From Vibrio maritimus (GTDB lineage Bacteria > Pseudomonadota > Gammaproteobacteria > Enterobacterales > Vibrionaceae), in contig NZ_CP090440.1 of assembly GCF_021441885.1 (NCBI RefSeq), forward strand, positions 62,001 through 126,000: DNA of 64,000 bases. Reading direction: 5' to 3'. The notes beneath the pieces are model-generated. The model was not told the DNA's origin and searched no databases. It saw nothing but the letters and a program-made list of their open reading frames with translations. The position numbers and the translations under genes are program-made. The stretch's first letter is position 1. Each line of letters starts with the position of its first letter. Below, piece after piece: positions 28,646-38,389 of this stretch.

Positions 28646-29226
28646 GTGCGACCTGAAGTCGTATGAAGCGTTGTTCATCGCTTTACGAATGAACCATCTG
28701 TATCACCAGATGAACCTACGAGCCTGAATAAAGCAGCGGCTCGGACAATGTAACGAAGAGTGATTTTCAAATTGCTCGGGATCGAAATCGTGAGAGGAAG
28801 ATCCTCCTGATAACCACATGAATCGGGTAAGTGCTAGGTAGTCAATATGATGAACGTATGTGAATTCATTAAAGGTGCGTTATATGATGAAACAGCGGAA
28901 GTGGTTAATACGCTGTGGCCAAAACGGCAACGAGAGTCGGAAAGGAGTTGGGCATTGGCCTTTCGTGATCATAATACTCTCCGCACTAGAGTGGGCATCT
29001 AAGTTGACATATTACGTAACATACGGAACAGGGTAAGCCTGTATCGCTCCCTATGGGAAAGCCTTTGTAGCCGATAGCGATGCAGGTAGAGGAGGTTGGA
29101 AAAAGCGAAAGCTGCATTGTAATGATGCAGATACAGGCTAATGCCTGATCACGAAAGTGAGCCCACTTCCGACTGGTCTCCCATTGCGAGAGAATTTGAA
29201 AGAACTTTATTCAAGGAGAAAAGCAA

Positions 29227-30699
29227 ATGATGGTCTCGAAAGAGATTAGTGCATCTTCTGACGGTGCTCAGTGGCAGTCTATTGACTGGAAATCCGCGGA
29301 AGCACACGTATTAAAGCTTCAAATGCGTATCGCAAAAGCAATGAGAGAAAAGAAATACGGCAAGGTTAAATCCTTACAGTGGCTCTTAACTCATTCTAGA
29401 TCAGCGAAACTTCTTGCTGTTAGGCGAGTCTCTCAAAACAAAGGCAGTAAAACGTCTGGAATAGATGGTGTTATCTGGAACACAGATACTCGCCGTATGA
29501 AAGCGGTGAATCAACTGAGTCGCAAGACTTACAAAGCAAAACCACTCAAACGTATCTACATCCCCAAAAAGAATGGCAAACTCAGACCCTTAGGTATTCC
29601 GTGCATGATAGATAGAGCGCAACAAGCGCTCCACCTGCTTGCATTAGAGCCTTTTTCTGAAACATTAGCCGACCTTAACAGTTATGGATTCAGACCAAAT
29701 CGCGGCACTGCTGATGCTATCCAGCAGTGCTTCAAGTGTTTGGCCTTGAAGAAATCAGCAAAATGGGTTCTTGAGGGCGATATCAAAGCTTGCTTCGATA
29801 AAATCGGGCATCAATGGCTTATGGACAATATCATCGTAGATAAGCGAATGTTAGAGCAATGGCTAAAGTCTGGTTTTGTGGATAAAGGCCTGTTCTACGA
29901 CACCGATGAGGGTACACCACAAGGAGGGATTATCTCCCCAACCTTGATGCTAATGACCCTCTCAGGTCTAGAGCAACGTATAAAATCCACAGTTCTCAGA
30001 AAAGGAGCTAGAGCCAATTTCATTGGTTACGCTGATGATTTCGTAGTCACTTGTTCTTCAAAGGAAGTGCTAGTGAGCGATATCAAACCGTTGATTGCTG
30101 ACTTTTTGTCTGAAAGAGGGTTAACACTCTCCGAAGAGAAAACGAAGATTACTCATATTGATGATGGTTTTGACTTTCTGGGCTTCAACCATAGGAAGTA
30201 CAAAGGGAAACTGCTCATTAAACCGAGCAAATCCAACACACTGTTATTTTTGAGAAATCTACGCGAACTCATCAAAAAGCACGCAACTATCCCTGTTAAT
30301 GATCTTATCAAACTGATAAATCCGAAGCTTAGAGGATGGGCGAATTACTACCGCCACTGTGTTGCTAAACAAGTATTCGGATATGTAGGCCACAAACTAT
30401 TCCAAACTCTATGGCATTGGGCAAAAAGGCGTCACCCAACAAAATCTAAAATTTGGGTCGCCCTTAAATACTTCATCAACCGTCATGGCCAGTGGCAGTT
30501 TCACGGTTGGCAGAAGATCATGGATATGGACTGTCAGTTCAATCTGTTCCAAATTGCGAAAGTGCCAATAGAGCGACATGTGAAAATCCGAAGTGCCGCG
30601 ACTCCTTATGACCCCGATCACCAAGAATACTTGGCTAAACGGAAGTCAAAAAGGCATGCACGTAACTCTTGGGTTGAGCCTGTTCCAACTGCTTTATGA
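29227..30699 (+). CDS. ltrA: Group II intron reverse transcriptase/maturase
   Basis: A complete 490-residue intron-encoded protein. An N-terminal RT-0 region leads into the fingers/palm (KTYKAKPLKRIYIPKKNGKL, then RPLGIPCMIDRAQQ, SYGFRPNRGTADAI, GDIKACFDKIGH, TPQGGIISPTL). The catalytic YADD lies at residues 268-271, followed by FDFLGFNHRKYKGK, the maturase domain X (LINPKLRGWANYYRHCVAKQ..) and a basic C-terminus. I see no HNH endonuclease Cys/His cluster at the C-terminus, so it probably depends on other primers for retrohoming. It is one of few undamaged mobile-element genes in the window. Confidence 0.93.
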   Translation: MMVSKEISASSDGAQWQSIDWKSAEAHVLKLQMRIAKAMREKKYGKVKSLQWLLTHSRSAKLLAVRRVSQNKGSKTSGIDGVIWNTDTRRMKAVNQLSRKTYKAKPLKRIYIPKKNGKLRPLGIPCMIDRAQQALHLLALEPFSETLADLNSYGFRPNRGTADAIQQCFKCLALKKSAKWVLEGDIKACFDKIGHQWLMDNIIVDKRMLEQWLKSGFVDKGLFYDTDEGTPQGGIISPTLMLMTLSGLEQRIKSTVLRKGARANFIGYADDFVVTCSSKEVLVSDIKPLIADFLSERGLTLSEEKTKITHIDDGFDFLGFNHRKYKGKLLIKPSKSNTLLFLRNLRELIKKHATIPVNDLIKLINPKLRGWANYYRHCVAKQVFGYVGHKLFQTLWHWAKRRHPTKSKIWVALKYFINRHGQWQFHGWQKIMDMDCQFNLFQIAKVPIERHVKIRSAATPYDPDHQEYLAKRKSKRHARNSWVEPVPTAL

Positions 30700-30735
30700 G
30701 TTGCTGGGTATCAAACGATGCTTCAGTGGAGGCTT

Positions 30736-30769
30736 GAGCCCAGTGCAGTGAAAGTTGCACGCTGGGTTC
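30736..30769 (+). ncRNA. Group II intron domain V
   Basis: The 34-nt element begins gagcccagtgcagtgaaagt and ends gctgggttc. It contains the GAAA tetraloop-like turn (gtgaaag) and the pairing arms typical of the catalytic domain V hairpin. It sits 37 bases after the maturase stop, as expected. Confidence 0.85.
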
Positions 30770-30946
30770 TTAGGGAGACGGCACTTGGTAACAAGTGTCG
30801 TCCACTCGACCAAAATCCGTTAGAGCAAAGATTCCAATTCACTCTAGTCTGCAATATTTTTGTCAGCCCCCCTAACTGCATAGCCATTCAATTTACCGCA
30901 TCTAAACTTAATAAGGCTACTTCTAAAGTTAGACTGGAGGTCAATT

Positions 30947-31529
30947 ATGTGGACGAAGAAAGGTCATCTAACTGGGCAGAAAAAGCCTTTCGAGCTTGAA
31001 GACATCTGGCGAATTCGCACGAGACTAGAAATCGAAGGCAATATCATGGAACTAGCCCTGCTCAATCTTGCCATCGATTGCAAGTTGCGTTCTTGTGACT
31101 TGCTAAGAATGAAAGTGAGGGATATTTCTTCCGGTGGTGTGATTTAAGACCGGGTGCTTTACAGCCAAAGTAAAACGGGCAGAGAGGTACAGTTTGAGAT
31201 CACTTCACGCACCGCACAGTCATTGACTCAATGGTTAATTCACAGTCAACTATCACCTCAAGACTATCTGTTTCCTAGCCCTCGAAAACAAGGTAGGGCA
31301 ATGAGTTATAGCTGCTGTGCAACTATTATTCGCCGTTGGGCAACGGAATTTGGCTACGATCCCTATCTGTATGGCACGCATTCCATGCGTCGCACTGATC
31401 TATGCTCGAACCAAAAACATTCGCGCTGTTCAGTTATTGCTTGGCCACGTGAAGTTGGATAATACCATTCGATATCTAGGCGTAGAAATAGAGGATGCGT
31501 TAAGTATCTCAGAAGGGATAGATTCATAG
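30947..31529 (+). pseudogene. Small tyrosine recombinase/integrase, broken
   Basis: Frames 30947-31462 plus the 3' part to 31529 rebuild a ~195-residue catalytic-domain-only tyrosine recombinase. Visible are the first Arg region (DCKLRSCDLLRMKV), the Lys strand (LYSQSKTGREVQFEI), HSMRRT (the H-x-x-R box) and LLGHVKLDNTIRYLGV with the second His and the catalytic Tyr. It is inactivated by a TAA at 31145 (Gln in relatives would be one change away) and by a shift or small deletion directly after HSMRRT. The group II intron lies just upstream and the AbiE pair downstream. Confidence 0.75.
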
Positions 31530-31719
31530 CAAGGTGATGATACATTTTGATAGGAATGTTATGGTTATCGTAATAAAAATACATATTTAAATTCAGATAG
31601 TTATTGGTTTTATCTTGTTGTGTGAATGCCGTATTTTCGCTGTCATTAATGCCGTGTTTATTCCTAACGGATCAACGTTGCGTTATAATGCCAATACATA
31701 AGAAAGTTAGGAGCTTCAA

Positions 31720-32125
31720 ATGACAGCAGTAGACCGCATTTATCAAAAGATAAATGCGTTCAAGACGTTATGTATTTGAACGCAAAGACTTTGATGGATT
31801 TGCAAGCTATGACCAAATAGGTCGGGCACTGAGGCAACTTGTGCAGCAAGGTGAGTTAATGAAGCTTGGCTATGGTTTGTATACCAAAGTAAGAATTAAC
31901 AGCCTCACTGGCAAGCCCATGCCCACTAATCCGGGAGGGACCGATGCCCTTATGCGAGAAATTCTTAAAATGAAAGGCGTCGATTTTGAAATGGATAGTC
32001 TATCGCTACAAAGTCTCTCAGGTACGAGTACCCAAATCTCATCCTCCGTTCCATACTCATGAAACCCCAAACAGTTTAATCGCAAATTGACTGTCGGTAA
32101 CCGAGTATTAAACTCGCCGAGTTAA
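31720..32125 (+). pseudogene. AbiEi/DUF6088-type antitoxin, broken
   Basis: ATG at 31720 starts MTAVDRIYQKINA. One extra T near 31755 shifts the frame, after which SRRYVFERKDFDGFASYDQI, then GRALRQLVQQGELMKLGYGL, continues the typical winged-helix antitoxin. A TGA at 32060 replaces what reads as Trp (VPYS-TGA-NPKQFNRKLTVGNRVL), and the true stop is at 32123. The toxin gene starts one base after it, as in AbiE operons. Two small lesions make it non-functional as read. Confidence 0.7.
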
Positions 32126-32126
32126 T

Positions 32127-33076
32127 ATGGAAAAATTAAAACAACAATTTCTTGAGGTTTCCGATGCGCTTGAGCTCGGAAATCCAGCCATTATTGAAAA
32201 AGATTACTGGGTCGTCGCTTTACTTGCAGAGTTAGTGAAAGTGTCTCCAGTGCATCATCAAATGGTCTTTTCCGGCGGGACTGCTCTAGCAAAGTCCAAC
32301 GTTAAGATCCTTCGAATGTCAGAAGACGTCGACATTAAATTGATCCCAAAACCCGCGTTTGAAGAACTAAGCCGCGCCAAAAAGAAAGCGGCTCGCAAGG
32401 TATGCATTAATGAGATTGAGCAGGCGATTACCCAATCAGAGCGATTCACCGTCGAAGCACGGCTTGTGTGATGAGTATCGCTATATTGAATTGGAACTTC
32501 GATATCCACAGCAGTTTAGTCAAGCACCATGTCTTCGCCCCATAATTAAGCTGGAGTTGATGGATACAATACCACTGCTTGAAGTAGAGCCTCGCAGCAT
32601 TCAATCACTGGTCGCAGAGCTGTATAAGCAGCCACACGAAGTGAAGGCTTTCGATTGCGTCTCTATCCACGCGACCTTAGTTGAAAAAGTGATATCAATG
32701 TTGCGCCGTACAATGTCAGTCAAGCGCAGTGCTGAGCGTAAGGATGATGCCACGCTTGTTCGCCATTTATGATGTTTACTGTATTTTAAAGACCGAAGGC
32801 CAGAAAGAAAGCCTCGATCTGAAAGTATTTACACCGTTATTTAAAACGGTGTTGGAAGAAGATATTGAGCGCTTTGGCAATCAGCATGCAGAGTTTGTCT
32901 CCAATCCTAAACAAGAGCTACAACTCGGGCTGAAAGAGCTTGAAGAAAACCCAGTCTTTCGACAACGCTTTCAAGACTTTGCCACCCCAATGGTGTTTAA
33001 CACCGAGCCACGTGATTTTGATACCTGCTTTGCTTCTTTCAAAAACGTAGCGGAATGGTTAATCACAACAATTTAG
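32127..33076 (+). pseudogene. AbiEii-type nucleotidyltransferase toxin, frameshifted twice
   Basis: The three frames 32127-32471, 32410-32772 and 32729-33076 join into one ~315-residue AbiEii/AbiGii-like nucleotidyltransferase. GGTALAK at residues 50-56 and SEDVDIKL at 65-72 are the polymerase-beta-type catalytic motifs. Downstream EYRYIELELRYPQ, DDATLVRH..YDVYCIL and the C-terminal helical region are present. Single-base shifts lie near 32460 and 32765. Partner of the DUF6088 gene immediately upstream; such pairs give phage abortive infection or plasmid stabilisation. Both halves being broken by small indels is consistent with decay, or with uncorrected base-calling errors. Confidence 0.75.
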
Positions 33077-33092
33077 TTAAAGCACTAGTTTG

Positions 33093-33445
33093 CTAGTTAC
33101 CCTGAGGAATGCTCAGCTCAACATTATTGACGAGCAGTGTCATGTTAGCCGTTGCTATTTGAGCTTGATACTTGGTTGTCTTTTTGACGACTTCAGCTTT
33201 AACGAAGCCTTGAGAAACCTCAATTTTGTTGAGTTGTTGGCGCTTGGCATAAAACGTCGAAGGGTTGAGTTCCTTGAGCTTGCAAAAGGCTAGCGTTGAC
33301 AACGAACTCGATTCAGATTGCTCGATAAGCGTTTGCCATTCTTGGTCAGTACGTCGTTTTCCCATTTCAAACCTCCTCATAGTTGGAGACTTGATCTTAT
33401 TATTCGTGATGAGTGATTAGAATGCGGGGTTTATGACGCGCTTAC
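33093..33445 (-). mobile_element. IS66-family left end with tnpA, truncated
   Basis: The terminus GTAAGCGCG reads leftwards from 33445. An 82-95-residue TnpA frame (MGKRRTDQEWQTLIEQSES, LAFCKLKELNPSTFYAKRQQ) is intact, and the first codons of tnpB (MTLLVNNVELSIPQ) follow before the element stops abruptly next to the AbiEii stop codon. It is the inverted counterpart of the copy beginning at 25352. Confidence 0.75.
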
Positions 33446-33744
33446 TATTTGAATACCATGTTGATGATTTTATTCGAGCTATTATGCGAATTGTTGGGTA
33501 TATTTTGCTTGTCTATAGTTAACATTTGAAAGTGTTGGCAGCGAGGACAACCATAAAGATTTGCCAAAAACCCCCTAGGTGTAATGTAAAAACTTCCGTG
33601 AAGCTTACATATTATTTCAATTTTCGTTCTTGTGTTAATATAATTGACTTTTGAGTAATCAAATTGCGATCCGTACTTCTTCTTCGCTTTCTTAATGAAA
33701 TGTTTCTTTCGCATTTCTCTTGGTAAGTATCTAGTATATTGCAT
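33445..33744 (-). CDS. Single-module paired-cysteine protein (DUF723-like), C-terminus altered by IS66
   Basis: A 99-residue protein with one copy of the module seen twice at 24775: KKHFIKKAKKKYGSQFDYSK, C.LHGSFYITP, GCPRC. The stop codon lies exactly at the IS66 terminus, so the last residues may come from a junction. It is oriented opposite to its homologue on the far side of the IS66-bounded segment. Confidence 0.5.
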   Translation of the reverse strand: MQYTRYLPREMRKKHFIKKAKKKYGSQFDYSKVNYINTRTKIEIICKLHGSFYITPRGFLANLYGCPRCQHFQMLTIDKQNIPNNSHNSSNKIINMVFK

Positions 33745-33745
33745 T

Positions 33746-34107
33746 TATCTATAACCTTTTAGTACATTTTCGGTGGTATGTAATAATCTTGTATGGGAAG
33801 TATTATCATATATGCAATTTAATAACCATAAAAACTATAGTTATATGTGTTATATATGTAGTTAAATTTAGGTTGTTTAAATTATTTCTAATATAATTGA
33901 AATATAACTTTTTTGCTTCCCTTTATTTTGATAGGTTTAGTTCTCAAGTCATCTTATCTTTAATATAAGCTTAACGTAAATGAATCAATTAAAAGAGTGT
34001 TGATGTTTATTGTATTAATTAGGCTGATAAGTGGTTTGAAATTGGTACATTGTAAAATTGAAGAAAAATTTTTAACTTCTTGACTGTTGTATATACAGGA
34101 CGAATAT
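33746..34107. other. AT-rich intergenic stretch
   Basis: No gene supported. A TTGACT at about 34079 could be a -35 element for the small frame at 34108, but no convincing -10 is at the right distance. Confidence 0.3.
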
Positions 34108-34227
34108 ATGGGTTTGGAAAAATTAATCGTAAGAAAGCTTAGTAAAAAAAGATTTTATAGCAAAGCTCAAGAAAACAGTAGTAAGGCGAACTTCGCGTTG
34201 GGAAGGAAAAAGAAGGAAGAAAAATAA
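34108..34227 (+). CDS. Possible 39-aa basic peptide
   Basis: ATG at 34108 with AGGA 7 bases upstream opens a 39-codon frame rich in Lys/Arg (LIVRKLSKKRFYSKAQE.., then RKKKEEK). A good hairpin terminator follows about 70 bases later, which favours a real transcript. No family recognised. Confidence 0.35.
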   Translation: MGLEKLIVRKLSKKRFYSKAQENSSKANFALGRKKKEEK

Positions 34228-34299
34228 TTGTGATATTTTTATGTATGCTTGTAAATTTATCAGTAAGGATAGGTTTCCGCGTTACTTAAATAGAAAATG

Positions 34300-34346
34300 A
34301 GCCTACTTAAAATTGAGTAAAACTCGATCTCAAGTAGGCTTTGTTT
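34300..34346 (+). terminator. Hairpin terminator after the small basic frame
   Basis: agcctactt (34300-34308) pairs with aagtaggct (34332-34340), with inner gag/ctc complementarity, followed by ttgttt. Confidence 0.6.
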
Positions 34347-34389
34347 CTTAAATCATGTTCAAAGCGTTAGGTATCCCAAATGGTCGTAT

Positions 34390-35345
34390 TTTAACCAAAG
34401 TACTGAGTTTCAGTCATACTTAGCCTAGTAAGCTTGTTCAGCGCTTTGATTATGGCATCAGTTTCTCCAACTTAAGCATTGTAGTTTCTCAGGCTCAATG
34501 AGCCACAAAAAAGTTGCTTCGCCCTATGCATAGCGGCCTCAGAAAGTGAGCGTTTGTGATAGCCGTATTTCAGCTTCCATTTCTTGTGTGAGTTGTACAG
34601 TTTTTGACAGTCAACAGGTAGATTCCGAGGATGTCCTTTTTACCAAAAAGTTGCCCTATCACATGGAGGTATCAAAGGAGAGCTCTTCTTGTGACTGATA
34701 CTCTCTGGTGTCATAAGTACCGTCACTGGATATTGCTTTGATGGTAAGTCGTGTTTGTTTCAGACGATTTGGCAGCACCTCAGCACTTGTCACACCAGAT
34801 AAGCTCAGCTCTGCAGCAACAATTTCATGAGTAGAGGTATTGACGGCTAGGTGAAGCTTGCGCCACATTCTTCGCTTGCCGCCGGTACTATGTTTCTTGA
34901 CTTTCCATTCACCCTCACTATAAACCTTGAGGCCTGTTGTATCAATTAGCCTTGAGTCGAGGGTTTGAATGAGATTTTAACATTCTTTGCTCGGCGGCTG
35001 ATATAGGCATAGTGTGGGCATTTCAATGGAACATCGATCAACCTAAACAACGAGTAAATAAAGCCTTGTAATGTCCTCAAAGGCATCGAGAATATACGCT
35101 TAACCATAAGAGCAGTGTTGATAGGCGAGAGCGCTAAATAGCCGAGGCCTCGCGCGCGTTCCATGCTTTGCCTGTTTCCAGTCTCTTATCGCTTCTTCGT
35201 CTATCTAAAGTGTGGGTGAGCCTCGATTAATCAATGAACTTTTATACTGGTTCCAGTTTTTAGTTTTGAAGTAAGGTTTGGGCATGAGGGCATAATAATG
35301 AGTGAATTTCACTGGCCTGATCGTAAGATTCTGATTTAGTTCATT
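34390..35345 (-). mobile_element. IS5-family element, copy B, heavily degraded
   Basis: Minus-strand fragments follow the order of the IS5 transposase in copies A and F: N-terminal LSPINTALMVKRIFSMPLRT (35164-34946), VPLKCPHYAYISRRAK, then WRKLHLAVNTSTHEIVAAEL, then LPNRLKQTRLTIKAISSDG (34868-34659). The C-terminal piece near 34400-34600 is in other frames. Several stops and shifts. Confidence 0.7.
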
Positions 35346-36048
35346 CGATCTTCAAAACAGGGCAGATAAAATGTGTAACCTATATTAACTTAATTTTTAA
35401 TACGCGTTGAAAGTTAAATGGATCTATTACTATAGGAGTAGCATCGACAAGTTTGGATATGTTATTGATTATTGCATCAGTTTAAGTCTCGATGAGACTA
35501 TCTTGGAAGTCTTTTTGAGAAAATAATGATTGATGGCTGTAAAAGTTACCATACAGCTATCTATGCAATGAATGTTCAACTCTGAGTAAAAGGCTTCTTT
35601 ATACTGTCATTGATAGAGGTTCTCGACATTATTTGTTTAGCTGGGAGTTATTAGATGGGTCAATTGTGAGTTCTATCGCTACACAATTAATGTTTATAGT
35701 AAAAACTCAGATGTCTATTTATTATTCGTTTATTTTACGCCCGCTTTCTATGAAAAAACTTGAATTTTCTATAGTCGTATTTTATAACACTATCTGTAAG
35801 TACGTGGGCTGTCTTATGATGTTTTGTGTTATGAAACAATCATTAAGGTAATGGTTTACCCTCATTTAAATAAAATACAGCAAATGCAGCTTTTAGAGGC
35901 TTTAAGTTGTGTGAGATTATTTAGGTAAAAATAAGGTGCATTCATGGGGATGTAGGCTATGTTTGTGGTGTTCATATTGTTTATATTTCCGAACCGGATG
36001 AATGGCTGATAATTTTAGAAACAGGAAACAAGGATTGATATCGAGTTT
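35346..36048. other. AT-rich stretch without a convincing gene
   Basis: A 72-codon frame at 35633-35851 exists, but it has no ribosome site and an unremarkable composition. I do not call it. Confidence 0.3.
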
Positions 36049-36216
36049 ATGTTTAAAAGAAAAAAGATTAACTGCCCGGAGTGTAATGAACGAATAAATA
36101 TACGAGCCAAAAATTGTTATAGGTGTGGGTTTCAGCTGCGAGAACCAAAGGTAGGTGCTTTGGGCTTGTTTCAAAAATATCGTAAGGTAAGTCTTGACAG
36201 GAAGGGGGATAGTTGA
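36049..36216 (+). CDS. 55-aa zinc-ribbon protein
   Basis: A short frame with a clean zinc-ribbon: CPEC at residues 9-12 and CYRC at 23-26, separated by NERINIRAKN, then GFQLRE. The rest is basic (FQKYRKVSLDRK). The four cysteines in CxxC pairs should bind one zinc ion. The Shine-Dalgarno is weak (AGGA 14 bases upstream). The last codons run into an IS6 end, so the natural C-terminus may have been replaced. Confidence 0.5.
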   Translation: MFKRKKINCPECNERINIRAKNCYRCGFQLREPKVGALGLFQKYRKVSLDRKGDS

Positions 36217-36960
36217 AAACAATTTCAATATTGAAAAAACGACTCATAAAGGCAGATCGCTCCTATACCAGAGTTCTCGGGTCATTTGTTCCCAACCCAA
36301 AATCTAGCTGGCCTTTATTCAACATACGTAATGATTAGAACCCTTGAATCGTTGACCAAGCTCGTTTCTGACTCTTGAATTCGTCGGTGGCTACGATCAA
36401 TTTTTAATGGGCGTACGATCGGTTTCAATACCATTATTGAGACACTTCATTTGCCGCTGCTGAATGTATTGACGAAGCTTACCCTGCTTCTTAAGGTGTG
36501 AGATAGCACGAGCATAGGAGGAGTGCTTATTGGTATTCAACGTTTGAGGTTGTAATTCTAGTGGATAGTAACGCAGGCAACGCTTAAGAAACTGATGAGC
36601 ATAGTGACGGCTACGTTTTTTAGATAAGTAGAAAGCCAAAGTTTGACCTTGCTGGTTAACAGCCTGGTACAGATAGAACCATTTGCCTTTCACTTTGATG
36701 TAGGTTTCAGTTTCATCAAACTGTCACGAGGTGTCAAAGCTAATCATTTGATAGCATCGCAATTTCTTTCGCAATGACGGAGTGTATTCAATGAATCAAC
36801 GACCAAATGGTTGAACGATTGACAGAAGTGACCCGTTCGGCCAGCATGTCTGGCATAGCTCATGGGTGTTGAGCCATACCAGGTAGGCACCAAAGGATAA
36901 CTTCAGGCGCAAAGTGTTTCCAATTGAATTCAGAATTAGTCACCGCATCGTTAGGTCAAA
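36217..36960 (-). mobile_element. IS6-family element, degraded
   Basis: The minus strand encodes the IS6/IS26-type DDE region: KGKWFYLYQAVNQQGQTLAF, then LSKKRSRHYAHQFLKRCL, then LNTNKHSSYARAI with the second Asp replaced in context (NTNKHSSY; relatives read NTDKH), and the C-terminal IETDRTPIK. Frame breaks occur at both ends. Best match is to the copies at 46155, 54000 and 60855. Confidence 0.75.
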
Positions 36961-37164
36961 GGGAAGTGATTGAAATTTTGAATCCGTTTGAAGTTTTTGC
37001 AACAACGCCGAGAAGAGCGTAAACATCAATAACCTTACTTTTATTCAAGCCCACTTCAGCAGGCAAAGGTTCGTTGTATAAGCTGGATCACCCATTTAAG
37101 AAGTTAGCATACGTGTCCAAGTATTGACGTCCATTTTTGTATTAAAAATAGATAGGAAAATATT

Positions 37165-37695
37165 ATGCCTAAAAAGATCTTCGGTGAATTAGTTGAAAAG
37201 GAACTGCAATCTCGATAGGGGATCGTGTACCTTACTGCAAGGTATGCTTATAAGGTGTTTGGTAGAGAGACTAACCCTTATGAGGAGCTGATTAAATACA
37301 AAATTGCCGAGGCTAGAGGTGTGCCAGTCGCAAATACAACAAAATTCACCACTCAACTACAGGACGGTGCAATTTTTGATACTATTGAAGGACTGCGAAC
37401 AACACGAGCGTTTGGACGTTTTTTTCAATTGAGTAAGCCAGGTGGAGAACGTGTATTAATCAATTAGATCAACTCAATAACAAATCGCGAGTTACTAAAA
37501 ACAATTATTGCAGGCTTTACTAGTGCTAGCCAACTAGGTGTTACGGACCCTCAAGGTTTTATCAGTATAAATAGCAGCTCTCCGCTTATATTCATTGATT
37601 TACATTATAGAAGAATACCAAATAGAATTACATTTCAAGACATTTTACAGGCAGCTGAAGCTAAATTATAGCAGTTAGAGTCGCAACCTGTGTAA
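37165..37695 (+). CDS. Unknown protein read through three in-frame TAG codons
   Basis: An ATG at 37165 with AGGA 8 bases upstream starts MPKKIFGELVEKELQSR. TAGs at 37216, 37465 and 37669 lie in one frame that is otherwise open to a TAA at 37693, giving about 176 residues. Between the stops the protein looks real (RYAYKVFGRETNPYEELIKY, LRTTRAFGRFFQLSKPGG, then GFTSASQLGVTDPQGFISIN). All three interruptions are TAG and Gln would fit each context. Either three CAG codons mutated to amber, or the element is translated with amber suppression. There are no indels across 530 bases, unlike neighbouring pseudogenes. Ordinary TAG stops end other genes in this window, so recoding is not general. Family not recognised. 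Confidence 0.45.
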
Positions 37696-37886
37696 CTATT
37701 CTGCTTAAAGCTTAAGCTTGGAGTGAGGAGCGAGATCCAACACCTCAACTGCCGCTTCGCTGTGGTCAAATGATGAAATCTTTCTTAAAAGTAGGCCCGT
37801 TTGAGTGCATCTTGTGTGGCTGTCGAATACGCTTAGTCGATTTGTCATTAATTACCTCATTCTAGCTAGGCCCCGTTGCAAAAAGT

Positions 37887-38354
37887 GACCTGCATAATTT
37901 CACCAAACAGCATAATGTACATATTATTAGTTTTTATCCTGAACATTTATCAAGCGCCAAATTAGAAAGGGCTGAATTAGCTCGTTTGATTGAAGTTTCG
38001 CATCGGGGTCATATGTTACTCATCGAGAAAGTTGGCCGGCTTTCTCGTTTCCCCCTACGAGCAATGGAAAAATTGAAGTAAAAACTGGTAACAGCAGGTA
38101 TTCACATCGTCGTTCTCGATCAGCCCATGGCCCATTCTGTTCTTAGTTACTATAGTGGCAGCAATGTGTCTATGATTTCCAAAGTACAGATAGAGTTTAT
38201 GATTGATCTCGCCGCGGCTATGGCTAGAGACGATTACGAGACACATTGCAAACGACAGACGCAAGGAATATTGGTAAATCTTCCAAAGAGAGGCGAGCAG
38301 TCCGCTAGGTGCCTGTTTGCCCAATTCGGCGTTTTTCAAGGCAGTTGTTACTAG
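37887..38354 (+). pseudogene. Serine recombinase (resolvase) relic
   Basis: The frame reads VHIISFYPEHLSSAKLERAE, then LARLIEVSHRGHMLLIEKVG, then RLSR. After a TAA at 38079 it continues AGIHIVVLDQPMAHS.. and FMIDLAAAMARDDYETHCKRQTQGI, the typical resolvase catalytic domain. The N-terminus with the catalytic Ser is cut off at an IS6-end-like sequence (about 37869-37883) and the C-terminal HTH is replaced by unrelated residues. Such resolvases serve Tn3-like elements or plasmid multimer resolution. Confidence 0.7.
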
Positions 38355-38389
38355 TTGCTTGTTAATTAAGCCCCCCCTTTTTCTGGATT

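Larger units (their letters stand above)
28646..30810 (+). mobile_element. Group II intron
   Basis: The 5' end GTGCGAC at 28646 matches the conserved GUGYG start. About 580 bases of structured RNA (domains I-III) lead to the maturase gene at 29227-30699. A canonical domain V at 30736-30769 and a domain VI-like hairpin (cggcacttggtaacaagtgtcg, about 30780-30801) follow, ending near ctcgac at 30810. Both boundaries are estimated from consensus. All parts needed for splicing and retrohoming appear present. It lies between IS66/repeat-R relics and a tyrosine recombinase relic. Confidence 0.8.

Noticed and set aside
35633..35851. 72-codon plus-strand frame as a membrane protein
   Set aside because: No ribosome site, no conserved pattern, and the surrounding sequence looks like decayed non-coding DNA.
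37165..37695. Window-wide alternative genetic code with TAG as Gln
   Set aside because: The OmpA and giant lipoprotein genes end properly at TAG, the latter followed at once by a terminator, so TAG is a working stop here.
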